A DNA stretch of 64,000 bases from Spirochaetota bacterium (GTDB lineage Bacteria > Spirochaetota > Spirochaetia > Treponematales > UBA12059): NCBI GenBank assembly GCA_029547205.1, contig JAKPPT010000115.1, positions 62,001 through 126,000 on the forward strand. Reading direction: 5' to 3'. The notes beneath the pieces are model-generated. The model did no database searches, was not told the DNA's origin, and worked only from the letters and a program-made list of their open reading frames with translations. Shown one piece after another: positions 18,248-26,292 of the stretch (its first letter is position 1; each line of letters begins with the position of its first letter). The position numbers and the translations under genes are program-made.

Positions 18248-19819
18248 ATGAAATATACCAGATTATTAACGCTTATTTGCGCATTTTCATTGATAACGCT
18301 TTTTACGGGCTGCCCCCAAAAACCATCCGATCCTGTACCGCCGAAAACTATTTTAACAGATCTTTTTCCGACCTCTTACGAAGGAGCAAAAGGAAATCTT
18401 TGGACCATCATGGTCTATATGGATGGGGACAACAACTTGGAAGCTGCTGCAATCGAAGATTTCAATGAAATGGAAGCTGGTCTATTTGCAGCGAAAGTCC
18501 AGGATCCTTCAATCGAATCAAAAATCAATATAATCGTTTTATTTGACAGAATTCCAGGCGAAGACAGTTCGAACGGCAACTGGACAAATACCCGGCTTTA
18601 CAAAGTAAAACCTGATACAAATCCTGACTTCATCAACTCCGAACTGATATATGACAGCCCGGAACAAAATCTGGGTGACCCCAATTTGCTTAAAAATTTC
18701 ATAAGCTGGTCAAAAAGCAATTTCCCCGCTACTAATTATGCACTCGTGCTGTGGAATCATGGTGGTGGAGCTCGTAGCAGAAATACAACTCCCAGTACCA
18801 CTGTCACCGGGGATAAAAATGTTAAGGCAATCTGTTGGGATGACACGAATAACGGCGACTGTCTATATCTCGAAGAAGTACAGCAGGCTATCGGAGCAAA
18901 TTTTTCGTCTACCGACAAACTTTCCGTCCTTGGTTTCGATGCCTGTCTCATGGGAATGGTTGAGGTAGCGTACGAATTCAGGAATCTCGCTAAGTATATG
19001 GTCGCATCCATGCACACCGAGCAGGGCGATGGCTGGGATTACGAATATATTCTCAACCGGATCGCTACCGGGTCTATCAAAAATTACAGCGGCTCATCAA
19101 CATTCAATTTCACTGCCGGCAATCCGAGCCCCGAGGATTTCGCCAAGCTTGTCGTTTATGCCTACGAACATTATATCGAAAACCCCGGAAATAGATCTAA
19201 TAACTCAGGCGAAACTCTGTCAGCCATCGATCTTGATCCGACCAAAATAGAAGCTCTGAAAACTGCACTTTTTTCCCTGGCAAATGCTATGGATGCCGAA
19301 GGCAAGAAGGACTTCATAGAGAGCGACCGTGATGACGCAGTGAATTACTTTGCAAGTACCCTGGCGGCAAACAATGTCGATGGCGACGAGTTGGAATACC
19401 CATTTTTTGACATATACGACCTCTGCGACATAATTGCACATGATAGAAATACTCGCGAATATGGCACTGCTATAAAAAGGGCAGCTTCAAATGTAATAAC
19501 AAAACTCCACGATGTCATCGTCTGGGCATATGGAGATAGTGGCGGATACTGTGGTCCCTTCCGCGATGGCACCGGCTACTATTTTGGGAATACAAAATCC
19601 GGCCTCTCAATATTTTTCTCGCGGGGCAATATTACGTATACATCACAGGGAAACTCACCCGCAAGCCACTACGCATACCAGTGGTGGTATCGAGCAACCC
19701 GCATTACGAATCCCGGCAATTACGGGAACATAGATTTCGCGGTTTCTAATACCAATGGCAGCGTAGATACATGGAGAGAGCTCATGAATAAATGGTACTA
19801 TCCAAGCTGGGGTTATTAA
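18248..19819 (+). CDS. Clostripain-like (C11) cysteine peptidase lipoprotein
   Basis: 523 residues. A signal peptide with lipobox LFTGC (Cys about 22) indicates a surface or periplasmic lipoprotein. The C11 fold follows: WTIMVYMDGDNNLE at the domain start, the catalytic His in LVLWNHGGG (about residue 168) and the catalytic Cys in LGFDACLMGMVEV (about residue 232), then SMHTEQGDGWDY. C11 enzymes cleave after Arg/Lys and self-activate. The ribosome-binding site AAGGAG is strong. Two further exported lipoproteins follow on the same strand after a terminator. Base composition by eye is richer in G+C than neighbouring genes. Confidence 0.9.
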   Translation: MKYTRLLTLICAFSLITLFTGCPQKPSDPVPPKTILTDLFPTSYEGAKGNLWTIMVYMDGDNNLEAAAIEDFNEMEAGLFAAKVQDPSIESKINIIVLFDRIPGEDSSNGNWTNTRLYKVKPDTNPDFINSELIYDSPEQNLGDPNLLKNFISWSKSNFPATNYALVLWNHGGGARSRNTTPSTTVTGDKNVKAICWDDTNNGDCLYLEEVQQAIGANFSSTDKLSVLGFDACLMGMVEVAYEFRNLAKYMVASMHTEQGDGWDYEYILNRIATGSIKNYSGSSTFNFTAGNPSPEDFAKLVVYAYEHYIENPGNRSNNSGETLSAIDLDPTKIEALKTALFSLANAMDAEGKKDFIESDRDDAVNYFASTLAANNVDGDELEYPFFDIYDLCDIIAHDRNTREYGTAIKRAASNVITKLHDVIVWAYGDSGGYCGPFRDGTGYYFGNTKSGLSIFFSRGNITYTSQGNSPASHYAYQWWYRATRITNPGNYGNIDFAVSNTNGSVDTWRELMNKWYYPSWGY

Positions 19820-19852
19820 TACTGTTCGCAAGAAGCATTAAACGAAGACAGT

Positions 19853-19880
19853 GCTGCCCATTTTTGGGCAGCGCTTTTTT
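19853..19880 (+). terminator. Terminator after the clostripain-like gene
   Basis: GCTGCCCA-ttttt-GGGCAGC followed by GCTTTTTTT. Beyond it lies an inverted pair of GAGACAGACC and GGTCTGTCCC words (19891-19934). Confidence 0.85.
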
Positions 19881-20040
19881 TATGCGCAGAGAGACAGACC
19901 TCATATCTTTTATAACTATTTTATGGTCTGTCCCTGGATTTTTCCTAATACCTATCACAAAAATCAATATTACTTTTTTTATTTGACAGCTCGAATTTTG
20001 CGTAGTAAAACGCTACGAACTTTTTATTCAGGATGTTTCC

Positions 20041-22143
20041 GTGAAACGACTTTCCCTTGGATATGGCATTGCGTTTGTGTTTATTGCCATTCTCGCCCTT
20101 ACTGGCTGTCCGCAACCTGAGCAGCCGGCAGCAAAAAGCACCGATGCCTGTCTTACATATATTGGTGTAAAAGGCTCGGACGACATCGTTACCCCGCTTT
20201 CTCCCCTTTTCAGCCCAATCTTCATTGATTATGAGGCGGGCGTAAAGAAGGATGTTACTTCCGCTACAGTAACGGTAGAACCTGCAAGTTCGGAAGTAAA
20301 ATCCATCACAATTAACGGCACCGATGTCACATCGACAAAAAGCGCGTTGGTATCTTTGTCGAATGGTACCGGCACTGCCGTGATTGTAGTGACCGCCGAA
20401 GACAAAACTACAACAAAAACATATACCGTTAATATAAGGGAAGCGGCAGCAACGGTACCACTGACGATTCTCACAGTAGAGTCAGTCAACGGAACGATAC
20501 TGTCTGACGTGACATATAATATTCTTGATTCTTCAGGTAATCCGATTTCTGGAGCAAACGGTACGACCAATACTTCGGGACTTGCAATCTGCGATCTTGA
20601 ACCAAACCAGTACGTGACAATAATAACGAACAAAGCCGGATACGGATACAATGTCATACAACGTTACTGGGTCAACGCGCTCGGAGATAATACTGTTGTC
20701 TGCGTAAACCCCAGGTTGGGGATGAATAACCATCAAGAGCATAAAATGACCATGCACCAGGCGTACACAAGTACAAGTTCCTCGTTTGGAACAGCGACGC
20801 CGATCGATCTCACTGATCCTACGGTGCAACTTGATATTTCGGGTACAAAGTACCTTTTTGTCGAAATTTATGGTGGAAACTCAATTGAACCAACGTATGG
20901 TTCCGGTTTCGGCGCCCGTCTTGGCATCGATATGGTTCCGAGCAGCGCGGGCGGCATTGACGGCACACTCCTCATCTCCGAGGCCATTAAAGGAGATTAT
21001 GAGTACAGGGCTGTATACCGCTTTGACCTTTCCGGACAGGAAATCCTTAGTGGTGCTCATGCACTCAATATTGTGGCTTACGATATTACTAACAATAGGC
21101 TCCATGTTCCGGCTATTGTACGCTGCAAAGGAAAAGGCGCTATAGGTTTATCATTATCGTCTGCTTCGTTTACGAGTTTTACCGCTGATATCCGCTCGTA
21201 TGGCTTAAGCCGCGAGTTCTTTAGTAAGGAAACAGGGGTAGGTACCTTCGCCCTGAATCCATATGACCCGGGAAGCGGTGCAGTACCCGTATCCTACCGG
21301 GCAGTCGTCAACTTCAAGCTGCAATCGGGCAGCACCAATGTCGGAATCAGGGGCTTTGATGTGTACAGGAAGGAAGGTTCCGGCGGCACATGGGTTAAAA
21401 TTGGTTCCAAAAACTACGGCACGCTATCAACCGGATCGAGTGGAAGCCATACCTATTTTGACTTTGACAGCACACTGACAGCGGGTCCTATCTACTATTA
21501 CAAGGTCAAAGTATGGACTGATGCGCTTAACACCAAGGAAAGCGACGGAACTGCGTGTTCTTCTGTCATGGCTCCCTTCCAGGCTAACCTTTCAGCGCCG
21601 GCAAATCGGAGTAGTTTTGACTACAACCCGGCCAATCCACTGTCAACCCTTCCCGCATTCAAGTTTACAGTCAGCAATACAAATTTGTGGAATGCGACAA
21701 TTTCCGATTACTTTTACTTTGTACTCGTTATACGCAACAAAACTGGCACATATAGCTATGTCGGATTGTTCAGGTATAATTTTGCCCAGATAAGATTCGA
21801 AGCCTTCGATTTAGATATTACGCCCCAAGCGTATGTCGATATCGCGTCCGCAAACCTCGACCTCGCGGGCAAGATAACGTTAAGCGGTAATGAAATATCA
21901 ATAGCACCCGAAGTTCTCAGAACAGGCAGGGTTAACGCCGTAGGTAAGACAGTTTTCTCGCCCCTTGAAGGTGCTACCTATGAATGGGATATTTACGGCG
22001 ATCTCGAAGTGCTCAACGGAACCTCCGATCATCCCTGCTACTTCGAAAAAGCGTATACGAACGGAGTCGCGCGTAGTTATGGCGACAATTACGACTCCGG
22101 GGCAAACACCATCAACGGCCATTTCGAATTTTCTGTAGAATAA
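20041..22143 (+). CDS. Large lipoprotein with cadherin-like/Ig-like and Fn3-like segments
   Basis: 700 residues starting at GTG, preceded by AGGATG at suitable distance. The signal peptide ends in lipobox ALTGC. Residues about 40-130 resemble the cadherin-like beta-sandwich often following lipoprotein signals (SSEVKSITINGTDVT, TTKTYTVNI). Residues about 140-200 resemble a carboxypeptidase-regulatory/Ig-like unit (GNPISGANGTTNTSGLA). A segment near 420-490 (GIRGFDVYRKEGSGGTWVKI) resembles fibronectin type III. No catalytic motif is seen. It ends 12 bp before the subtilisin-like gene, so the two are co-transcribed; it may help anchor or present substrates for that peptidase (inference). Confidence 0.75.
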   Translation: MKRLSLGYGIAFVFIAILALTGCPQPEQPAAKSTDACLTYIGVKGSDDIVTPLSPLFSPIFIDYEAGVKKDVTSATVTVEPASSEVKSITINGTDVTSTKSALVSLSNGTGTAVIVVTAEDKTTTKTYTVNIREAAATVPLTILTVESVNGTILSDVTYNILDSSGNPISGANGTTNTSGLAICDLEPNQYVTIITNKAGYGYNVIQRYWVNALGDNTVVCVNPRLGMNNHQEHKMTMHQAYTSTSSSFGTATPIDLTDPTVQLDISGTKYLFVEIYGGNSIEPTYGSGFGARLGIDMVPSSAGGIDGTLLISEAIKGDYEYRAVYRFDLSGQEILSGAHALNIVAYDITNNRLHVPAIVRCKGKGAIGLSLSSASFTSFTADIRSYGLSREFFSKETGVGTFALNPYDPGSGAVPVSYRAVVNFKLQSGSTNVGIRGFDVYRKEGSGGTWVKIGSKNYGTLSTGSSGSHTYFDFDSTLTAGPIYYYKVKVWTDALNTKESDGTACSSVMAPFQANLSAPANRSSFDYNPANPLSTLPAFKFTVSNTNLWNATISDYFYFVLVIRNKTGTYSYVGLFRYNFAQIRFEAFDLDITPQAYVDIASANLDLAGKITLSGNEISIAPEVLRTGRVNAVGKTVFSPLEGATYEWDIYGDLEVLNGTSDHPCYFEKAYTNGVARSYGDNYDSGANTINGHFEFSVE

Positions 22144-22155
22144 GGAGAACGCAGA

Positions 22156-24339
22156 ATGAAAAAATACCTGTTTTTTGTTCTAATAGTGCTCACGCTAATG
22201 ACAGCATGTACAAATTCTCTGGACAGGACGAATCCTGTCTCTCAGGTTCCCACCTTAAACAAAATCAATCCACTCGCTAGTGATGCTGAGCTCATGGCAA
22301 ATGAATGGGTCAATTATGGCTATATCATTGCTAAAACCGATGCGTCAACTAATCCTGAGGTTTTCAAACGGCTTGGACTTGCAGTAAAAGGCAAGCTTGA
22401 ACTTGACAACGGCGCTGTGTATTACAGGCTTTACCGTGAAAACAAAATAGCAAAGGCTCTCCACGACCTTAGGGGTCTTACCGGCGTTGAGTATGCGCAA
22501 GCAGAACTCAAATCAAAGCTTATTGAGCCCGTAAAAGGGTTCCAGAACCAGTCCGATGTTCAGTATCGCGGTCTTACCGGCGGCAACCTCGAGGACGATC
22601 CCAAAAGCGCGATGAACGACTACGCGCTTGCCATAACAAAAGCACTTGACTCCTACAAGCCGGTCTCAGAGGGTGGCAATGGCTACGGCACTAACACGGT
22701 TTATGTCGCCGTAATCGATACCGGCATCAATATGACCCATGAGGATTTCTATGATGACCAAAATAACCTTATCGTAGAATATGCGAAGAGCGCCTTCACC
22801 AAGAATCCAGACAATACCTTTACCTGGGTCGGCGACGGCAAAAATTTTGTTACAATACCCCAAGGCGAGAACTGGGATGATGAAGCCCATGGTACCCATG
22901 TCAGCGGAACCATCGCAGCAGTCGGTGATAATGGCAAAGGAGTCGCTGGTGTAGCATGGAAAAACGTTAAACTGATTTCGTACAAATGTTTTGCAAACGC
23001 AGATTCCGGTTCTGGCGCAGACTGGTCAATTTACGGCGCATTGGGTGATCTCGCGGACTGGGTCAAAGCTAATCGGGCGAGTAAAATGAATGGACAGGTT
23101 ACGGTACCAGTCAATATGTCCCTTGGCGGCAGCTATGCAGGTTCCTTCGAACTTGAAATGATCAACTATGCAATCGAAAACGGTGTCCTCCCCATCGTCG
23201 CGATGGGTAACGACGGTCAGCGCGTTACCAAGTTCCCCGCTGCCTACCAGGGTGTCGTTGCAGTCGGCGCAACGAATGGCCGTGACGAGAAGGTTCATTT
23301 CTCAAATACCGGTCACTGGATAAGCGTTTCCGCTCCCGGGTACGATATCCTTTCATGCGGAAACGGCGGCGACTACTGGGATGATCCGAACTTGAGTGCC
23401 ACTGACTACCAGTGGATGAGCGGTACCTCAATGGCTACACCCTTTGTGACTGGTGTCGTTGCCTATATGCTGTCATTCAATAACACGCTTACTCCTTATC
23501 AGGTCAAACAGGTACTCGAACTTACCGCTGATGACAAAGGTACTTCCGGTTTCGACGAATCGTTTGGCCATGGTCGCGTGAATGTGCTCGCGGCCGCAAC
23601 CAAGGTTCGTACAGGGATAGACCTCCCCCCGAGCGGCAGCTACTATGTCACCAAAAAACTCGTCGTGACAGTAAACAACAACTCGAACAACTATCATTCG
23701 GGGCTTGGCGATCCGTATGACAAAGTACTCATAGACCAAAAAGTCTACCTCTACGATGCTAATGGCAAGATTGTCTCCATAGCCATGACGAATGGCACCA
23801 ATGGCCAGGCCGCTTTCTACGGCCTGCCTGCAGGAAACTACACGATCAAGACGAGTTTCTTTGGAGACCTTCAAACGCGCACGGTAAGTGTGGATAATTC
23901 GGCGGATCAGAACATTAGCATTGATTATAATAAAAATATAATCTATGTCTGCACCGTCAAGAACAACGCTTATAATGGTGGTGCCGATACAACGGACACC
24001 ATAATAGAAGTTTATTCGGATGATGAGCTAACAACGCTCGTAGGATCAATCGACCAAGGTTACCTCGACACGCTTGCTATCGAGCTTTCCGCGGGAACCT
24101 ATTACGCCAAGATTTCGCCATATAACAGCAAATACGGCAACTATGGTATCCAGATCGGGTTCACCCGCATTACGGAAGTAAACCTTCAAGACGGCAGCCG
24201 CACCGCGATTGAGGACGACTCCCATGAAGAAGATGATGATGGCGCTCTAGCGACAGCAAAAGGTGCTTTAACGCTCGATACTCCCTTCGCGGCGAACCTT
24301 CAGGACACTGCTGATGTATTCATGTTTGTAGTGCCATAA
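22156..24339 (+). CDS. Subtilisin-like (S8) serine peptidase lipoprotein
   Basis: 727 residues with signal and lipobox LMTAC (Cys about 15). The complete triad is visible: Asp in VAVIDTGINMTHEDF (about residue 188), His in AHGTHVSGTIAA (about 246) and Ser in MSGTSMATPFVTGVV (about 423), with the oxyanion Asn in VAMGNDGQ. A propeptide-like region precedes the domain. C-terminal beta-rich segments follow, and the end (LDTPFAANLQDTADVFMF) resembles a bacterial pre-peptidase C-terminal domain. AAGGAG precedes the ATG. It is the third member of an exported-protease cluster, followed by a strong terminator. Confidence 0.94.
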   Translation: MKKYLFFVLIVLTLMTACTNSLDRTNPVSQVPTLNKINPLASDAELMANEWVNYGYIIAKTDASTNPEVFKRLGLAVKGKLELDNGAVYYRLYRENKIAKALHDLRGLTGVEYAQAELKSKLIEPVKGFQNQSDVQYRGLTGGNLEDDPKSAMNDYALAITKALDSYKPVSEGGNGYGTNTVYVAVIDTGINMTHEDFYDDQNNLIVEYAKSAFTKNPDNTFTWVGDGKNFVTIPQGENWDDEAHGTHVSGTIAAVGDNGKGVAGVAWKNVKLISYKCFANADSGSGADWSIYGALGDLADWVKANRASKMNGQVTVPVNMSLGGSYAGSFELEMINYAIENGVLPIVAMGNDGQRVTKFPAAYQGVVAVGATNGRDEKVHFSNTGHWISVSAPGYDILSCGNGGDYWDDPNLSATDYQWMSGTSMATPFVTGVVAYMLSFNNTLTPYQVKQVLELTADDKGTSGFDESFGHGRVNVLAAATKVRTGIDLPPSGSYYVTKKLVVTVNNNSNNYHSGLGDPYDKVLIDQKVYLYDANGKIVSIAMTNGTNGQAAFYGLPAGNYTIKTSFFGDLQTRTVSVDNSADQNISIDYNKNIIYVCTVKNNAYNGGADTTDTIIEVYSDDELTTLVGSIDQGYLDTLAIELSAGTYYAKISPYNSKYGNYGIQIGFTRITEVNLQDGSRTAIEDDSHEEDDDGALATAKGALTLDTPFAANLQDTADVFMFVVP

Positions 24340-24379
24340 GTAAGACGTGAGCTTTTAGGGAGCAATTCCTAATACAAAG

Positions 24380-24408
24380 GCCGCCCTTCCCGGGCGGCTT
24401 TTGTTTTG
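24380..24408 (+). terminator. Terminator after the S8 peptidase gene
   Basis: GCCGCCC-ttccc-GGGCGGC followed by TTTTGTTTT. Confidence 0.88.
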
Positions 24409-24426
24409 CATGCGCAATAAATTTTC

Positions 24427-24453
24427 AAAAAAGCCCCCAAGGCGGCTTTTTTT
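24427..24453. terminator. Second terminator-like hairpin
   Basis: AAAAAAGCC-cccaaggc-GGCTTTTTTT, a 9-bp stem with A and T runs on both sides. With the previous hairpin and element copy C it fills the roughly 310-bp gap between the S8 gene and the DUF554 gene. Confidence 0.65.
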
Positions 24454-24512
24454 GCTTAGTAGTTACTTACCAAATAGGAATTCTCAGGCAGCTCTTTTAT
24501 GCTCTCCGTGCT

Positions 24513-24654
24513 TAGTGTCAGGAAGCTTGTGCATACTGCTAGACCCACAATATGTTGTATATATATTTTCCTGCTGCACTGTATGTTCAAACTTCCTATA
24601 AAAACCAAACCGGTAGTAATCCAAATCTGTGTTTTCACAATGTTCGTGGCACTA
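24513..24654. mobile_element. MITE-like element, copy C (~142 bp)
   Basis: It starts TAGTGTCAGGAAGCTTGTGC and ends TTCACAATGTTCGTGGCACTA. Read on the other strand, its two ends match copy E closely (CACGAACATTGTGAAAA... TATGCACAAGCTTC). No ORF lies inside. Its right end provides the TAG stop of the DUF554 gene. Confidence 0.78.
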
Positions 24655-25509
24655 AGCAACCAAAGATGACACCACAAGAATAAGCGGCATCATGATGAGT
24701 GCTGGCAGAAAATCAGCTGTCTTTATTTTGGTAAGCTTGAGCAGGTTGAGTCCGATCATGAGTACGAGACATCCCCCAACTCCAGAAATACCGGTCATAA
24801 TGACGTCGCTCAGAACCGGCTCTAGGAATATACCGAGCCACGTGAGGATGCCTTGATAAACCAGAATCGTCAGAGCAGAAAACGCAACCCCGATACCGTA
24901 CATGCTGGCAAACACAATCGCCATGAATCCATCGAGCACGCTTTTAGTTAAGAGGAGCGTATAGTTTCTATTGACTCCCGCTTCGATTGCTCCGAGTATC
25001 GTCATCGCCCCGGCACAAAACAGTACCGATGCGTTTAAAAATCCTTTTCCAAACTTGCTTGTGGACCCATCATCGCTAGTGGCAGGAAGATTGTTATTTG
25101 TTTCCATGCTGGCGGGCATGCTATGCTCAGTTGTATCGGCTGTATTCATTGTTTCGCTCATTGTGGTTTTAGCCGCTGTGCCGGCTCTACGTGTCGTATT
25201 CATTGCATTCATTGTATGCGTACCGGCTTGTGTGCGCCTCAGCGACAGCCGCTCCAGCCTGTTTCCGAGCGCTTCAATGCTGTCCTCAATGCGTAGCGCT
25301 GACCCGATGAGTCCTCCAATGATCAGCGCCAGTACAAGCTCGACAAAGGCTGTTGTTTTGAGCCCCATATAGATCCCAATGAGCACGGTTACAATGCCCG
25401 CGCCAGTCATGACGATATGCTGTTTTTGCGCGGTAACGTATTTACCGAGAACAAGGCCAATGAGTGAACCCAGAATAACTGAAGCCGCATTAATTACTGT
25501 TGCGATCAT
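24652..25509 (-). CDS. DUF554 family membrane protein with an unusual hydrophilic insert
   Basis: 285 residues from the ATG at 25509, which overlaps the sirtuin stop as ATGA and is preferred over the ORF-track start at 25530. Multiple membrane helices are evident (INAASVILGSLIGLVLG, HIVMTGAGIVTVLIGIYMG, LVLALIIGGLIGSAL at the N-terminal side, more at the C-terminal side), typical of DUF554. About residues 100-155 form a Thr/Met/Ala-rich hydrophilic stretch (MNAMNTTRRAGTAAKTTMSE) that I do not expect in the family, whose usual length is nearer 230. The stop TAG lies inside element copy C, so the C-terminus may have been altered by the insertion. Function is unknown. Confidence 0.85.
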   Translation of the reverse strand: MIATVINAASVILGSLIGLVLGKYVTAQKQHIVMTGAGIVTVLIGIYMGLKTTAFVELVLALIIGGLIGSALRIEDSIEALGNRLERLSLRRTQAGTHTMNAMNTTRRAGTAAKTTMSETMNTADTTEHSMPASMETNNNLPATSDDGSTSKFGKGFLNASVLFCAGAMTILGAIEAGVNRNYTLLLTKSVLDGFMAIVFASMYGIGVAFSALTILVYQGILTWLGIFLEPVLSDVIMTGISGVGGCLVLMIGLNLLKLTKIKTADFLPALIMMPLILVVSSLVA

Positions 25510-26222
25510 AGCTCTAAATACTCCCTGCATAGTGTGTCAATGCGAGCGCTTGCGACACCTGCTTTTTCATAGAAAACATGGGTAAATACTCGGTCATCGA
25601 TTGCCGGCTCGGGGTCAAGATTGTTTAAGATGCTCACTGGTGCTGCTCGTGCAAAGAGTTCTACAGGAAGCACCTGTCCCGACGTGCCAATAACTACGAG
25701 CATGCTTTCTGTCGCAAAGAGCCTATCAATTGTTGCATAGAGCAGCCAATAGAGCGGCGCTTCCTCATGGAACATGACGACATGGTGGCGGGTTTTATGG
25801 TTTCCACAGTCCGGGCACTGTTCATCACCATATATTGCTTTATAACCGATGTGCCAGGTATGTCCACAAAATTCACAGCGGGCTTTGGTTAGTTCCCCAT
25901 GGAGGTGCATGACAGCGCTGCACCCTGCTTTTTCAAAGAGGTCATCGATATTCTGCGTTATATTGATGATGCGGCTCCCATAATCTTTCTCAAGTGCTGC
26001 TATCATGCGATGTGCTGGATTGGGCAATTTATCGTGCAATTCTGCCCGCCGCTTGTTATAAAACTCGAGTACAAATTTTCTGTTTCTTCTGAACGCTTCT
26101 GGTGTGCACACTTCATCGATGCTGTATGTCTCCCAGAGTCCGCCTGCGCTGCGGAAAGTATTTATTCCTGACTCTGCGGAAATACCCGCACCGGTTAAAA
26201 ATACAATTGAACGTTGTTCCAT
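25506..26222 (-). CDS. cobB: Sirtuin NAD-dependent protein deacylase
   Basis: 238 residues from the ATG at 26222, which has GAAGGT upstream; the ORF-track start 13 codons earlier runs towards element copy D. It should remove acyl groups from protein lysines with NAD+. Seen are FLTGAGISAESGINTFR (NAD-binding), NITQNIDDLFEKAG, AVMHLHGEL with the catalytic His, a zinc ribbon CEFCGHTW...CPDCGNHK, VVMFHEEAP, and GTSGQVLPVE. The gene is translationally coupled to the DUF554 gene by an ATGA overlap. The symbol is given by family only. Confidence 0.93.
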   Translation of the reverse strand: MEQRSIVFLTGAGISAESGINTFRSAGGLWETYSIDEVCTPEAFRRNRKFVLEFYNKRRAELHDKLPNPAHRMIAALEKDYGSRIINITQNIDDLFEKAGCSAVMHLHGELTKARCEFCGHTWHIGYKAIYGDEQCPDCGNHKTRHHVVMFHEEAPLYWLLYATIDRLFATESMLVVIGTSGQVLPVELFARAAPVSILNNLDPEPAIDDRVFTHVFYEKAGVASARIDTLCREYLEL

Positions 26223-26252
26223 GCAAACCTTCTTGTCTGTAGGGTACCTGCC

Positions 26253-26275
26253 TAGTGTCACGAAGATTGTAAGAA
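26253..26275. mobile_element. Solo end of the MITE-like element, copy D
   Basis: TAGTGTCACGAAGATTGTAAG matches the left terminus of copy B almost exactly, but no matching right terminus follows. A 9-bp inverted repeat TATAGCAAG...CTTGCTATA lies directly beyond it (26277-26304), overlapping the end of the next gene. It could act as a weak terminator. Confidence 0.55.
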
Positions 26276-26292
26276 GTATAGCAAGGAATATG

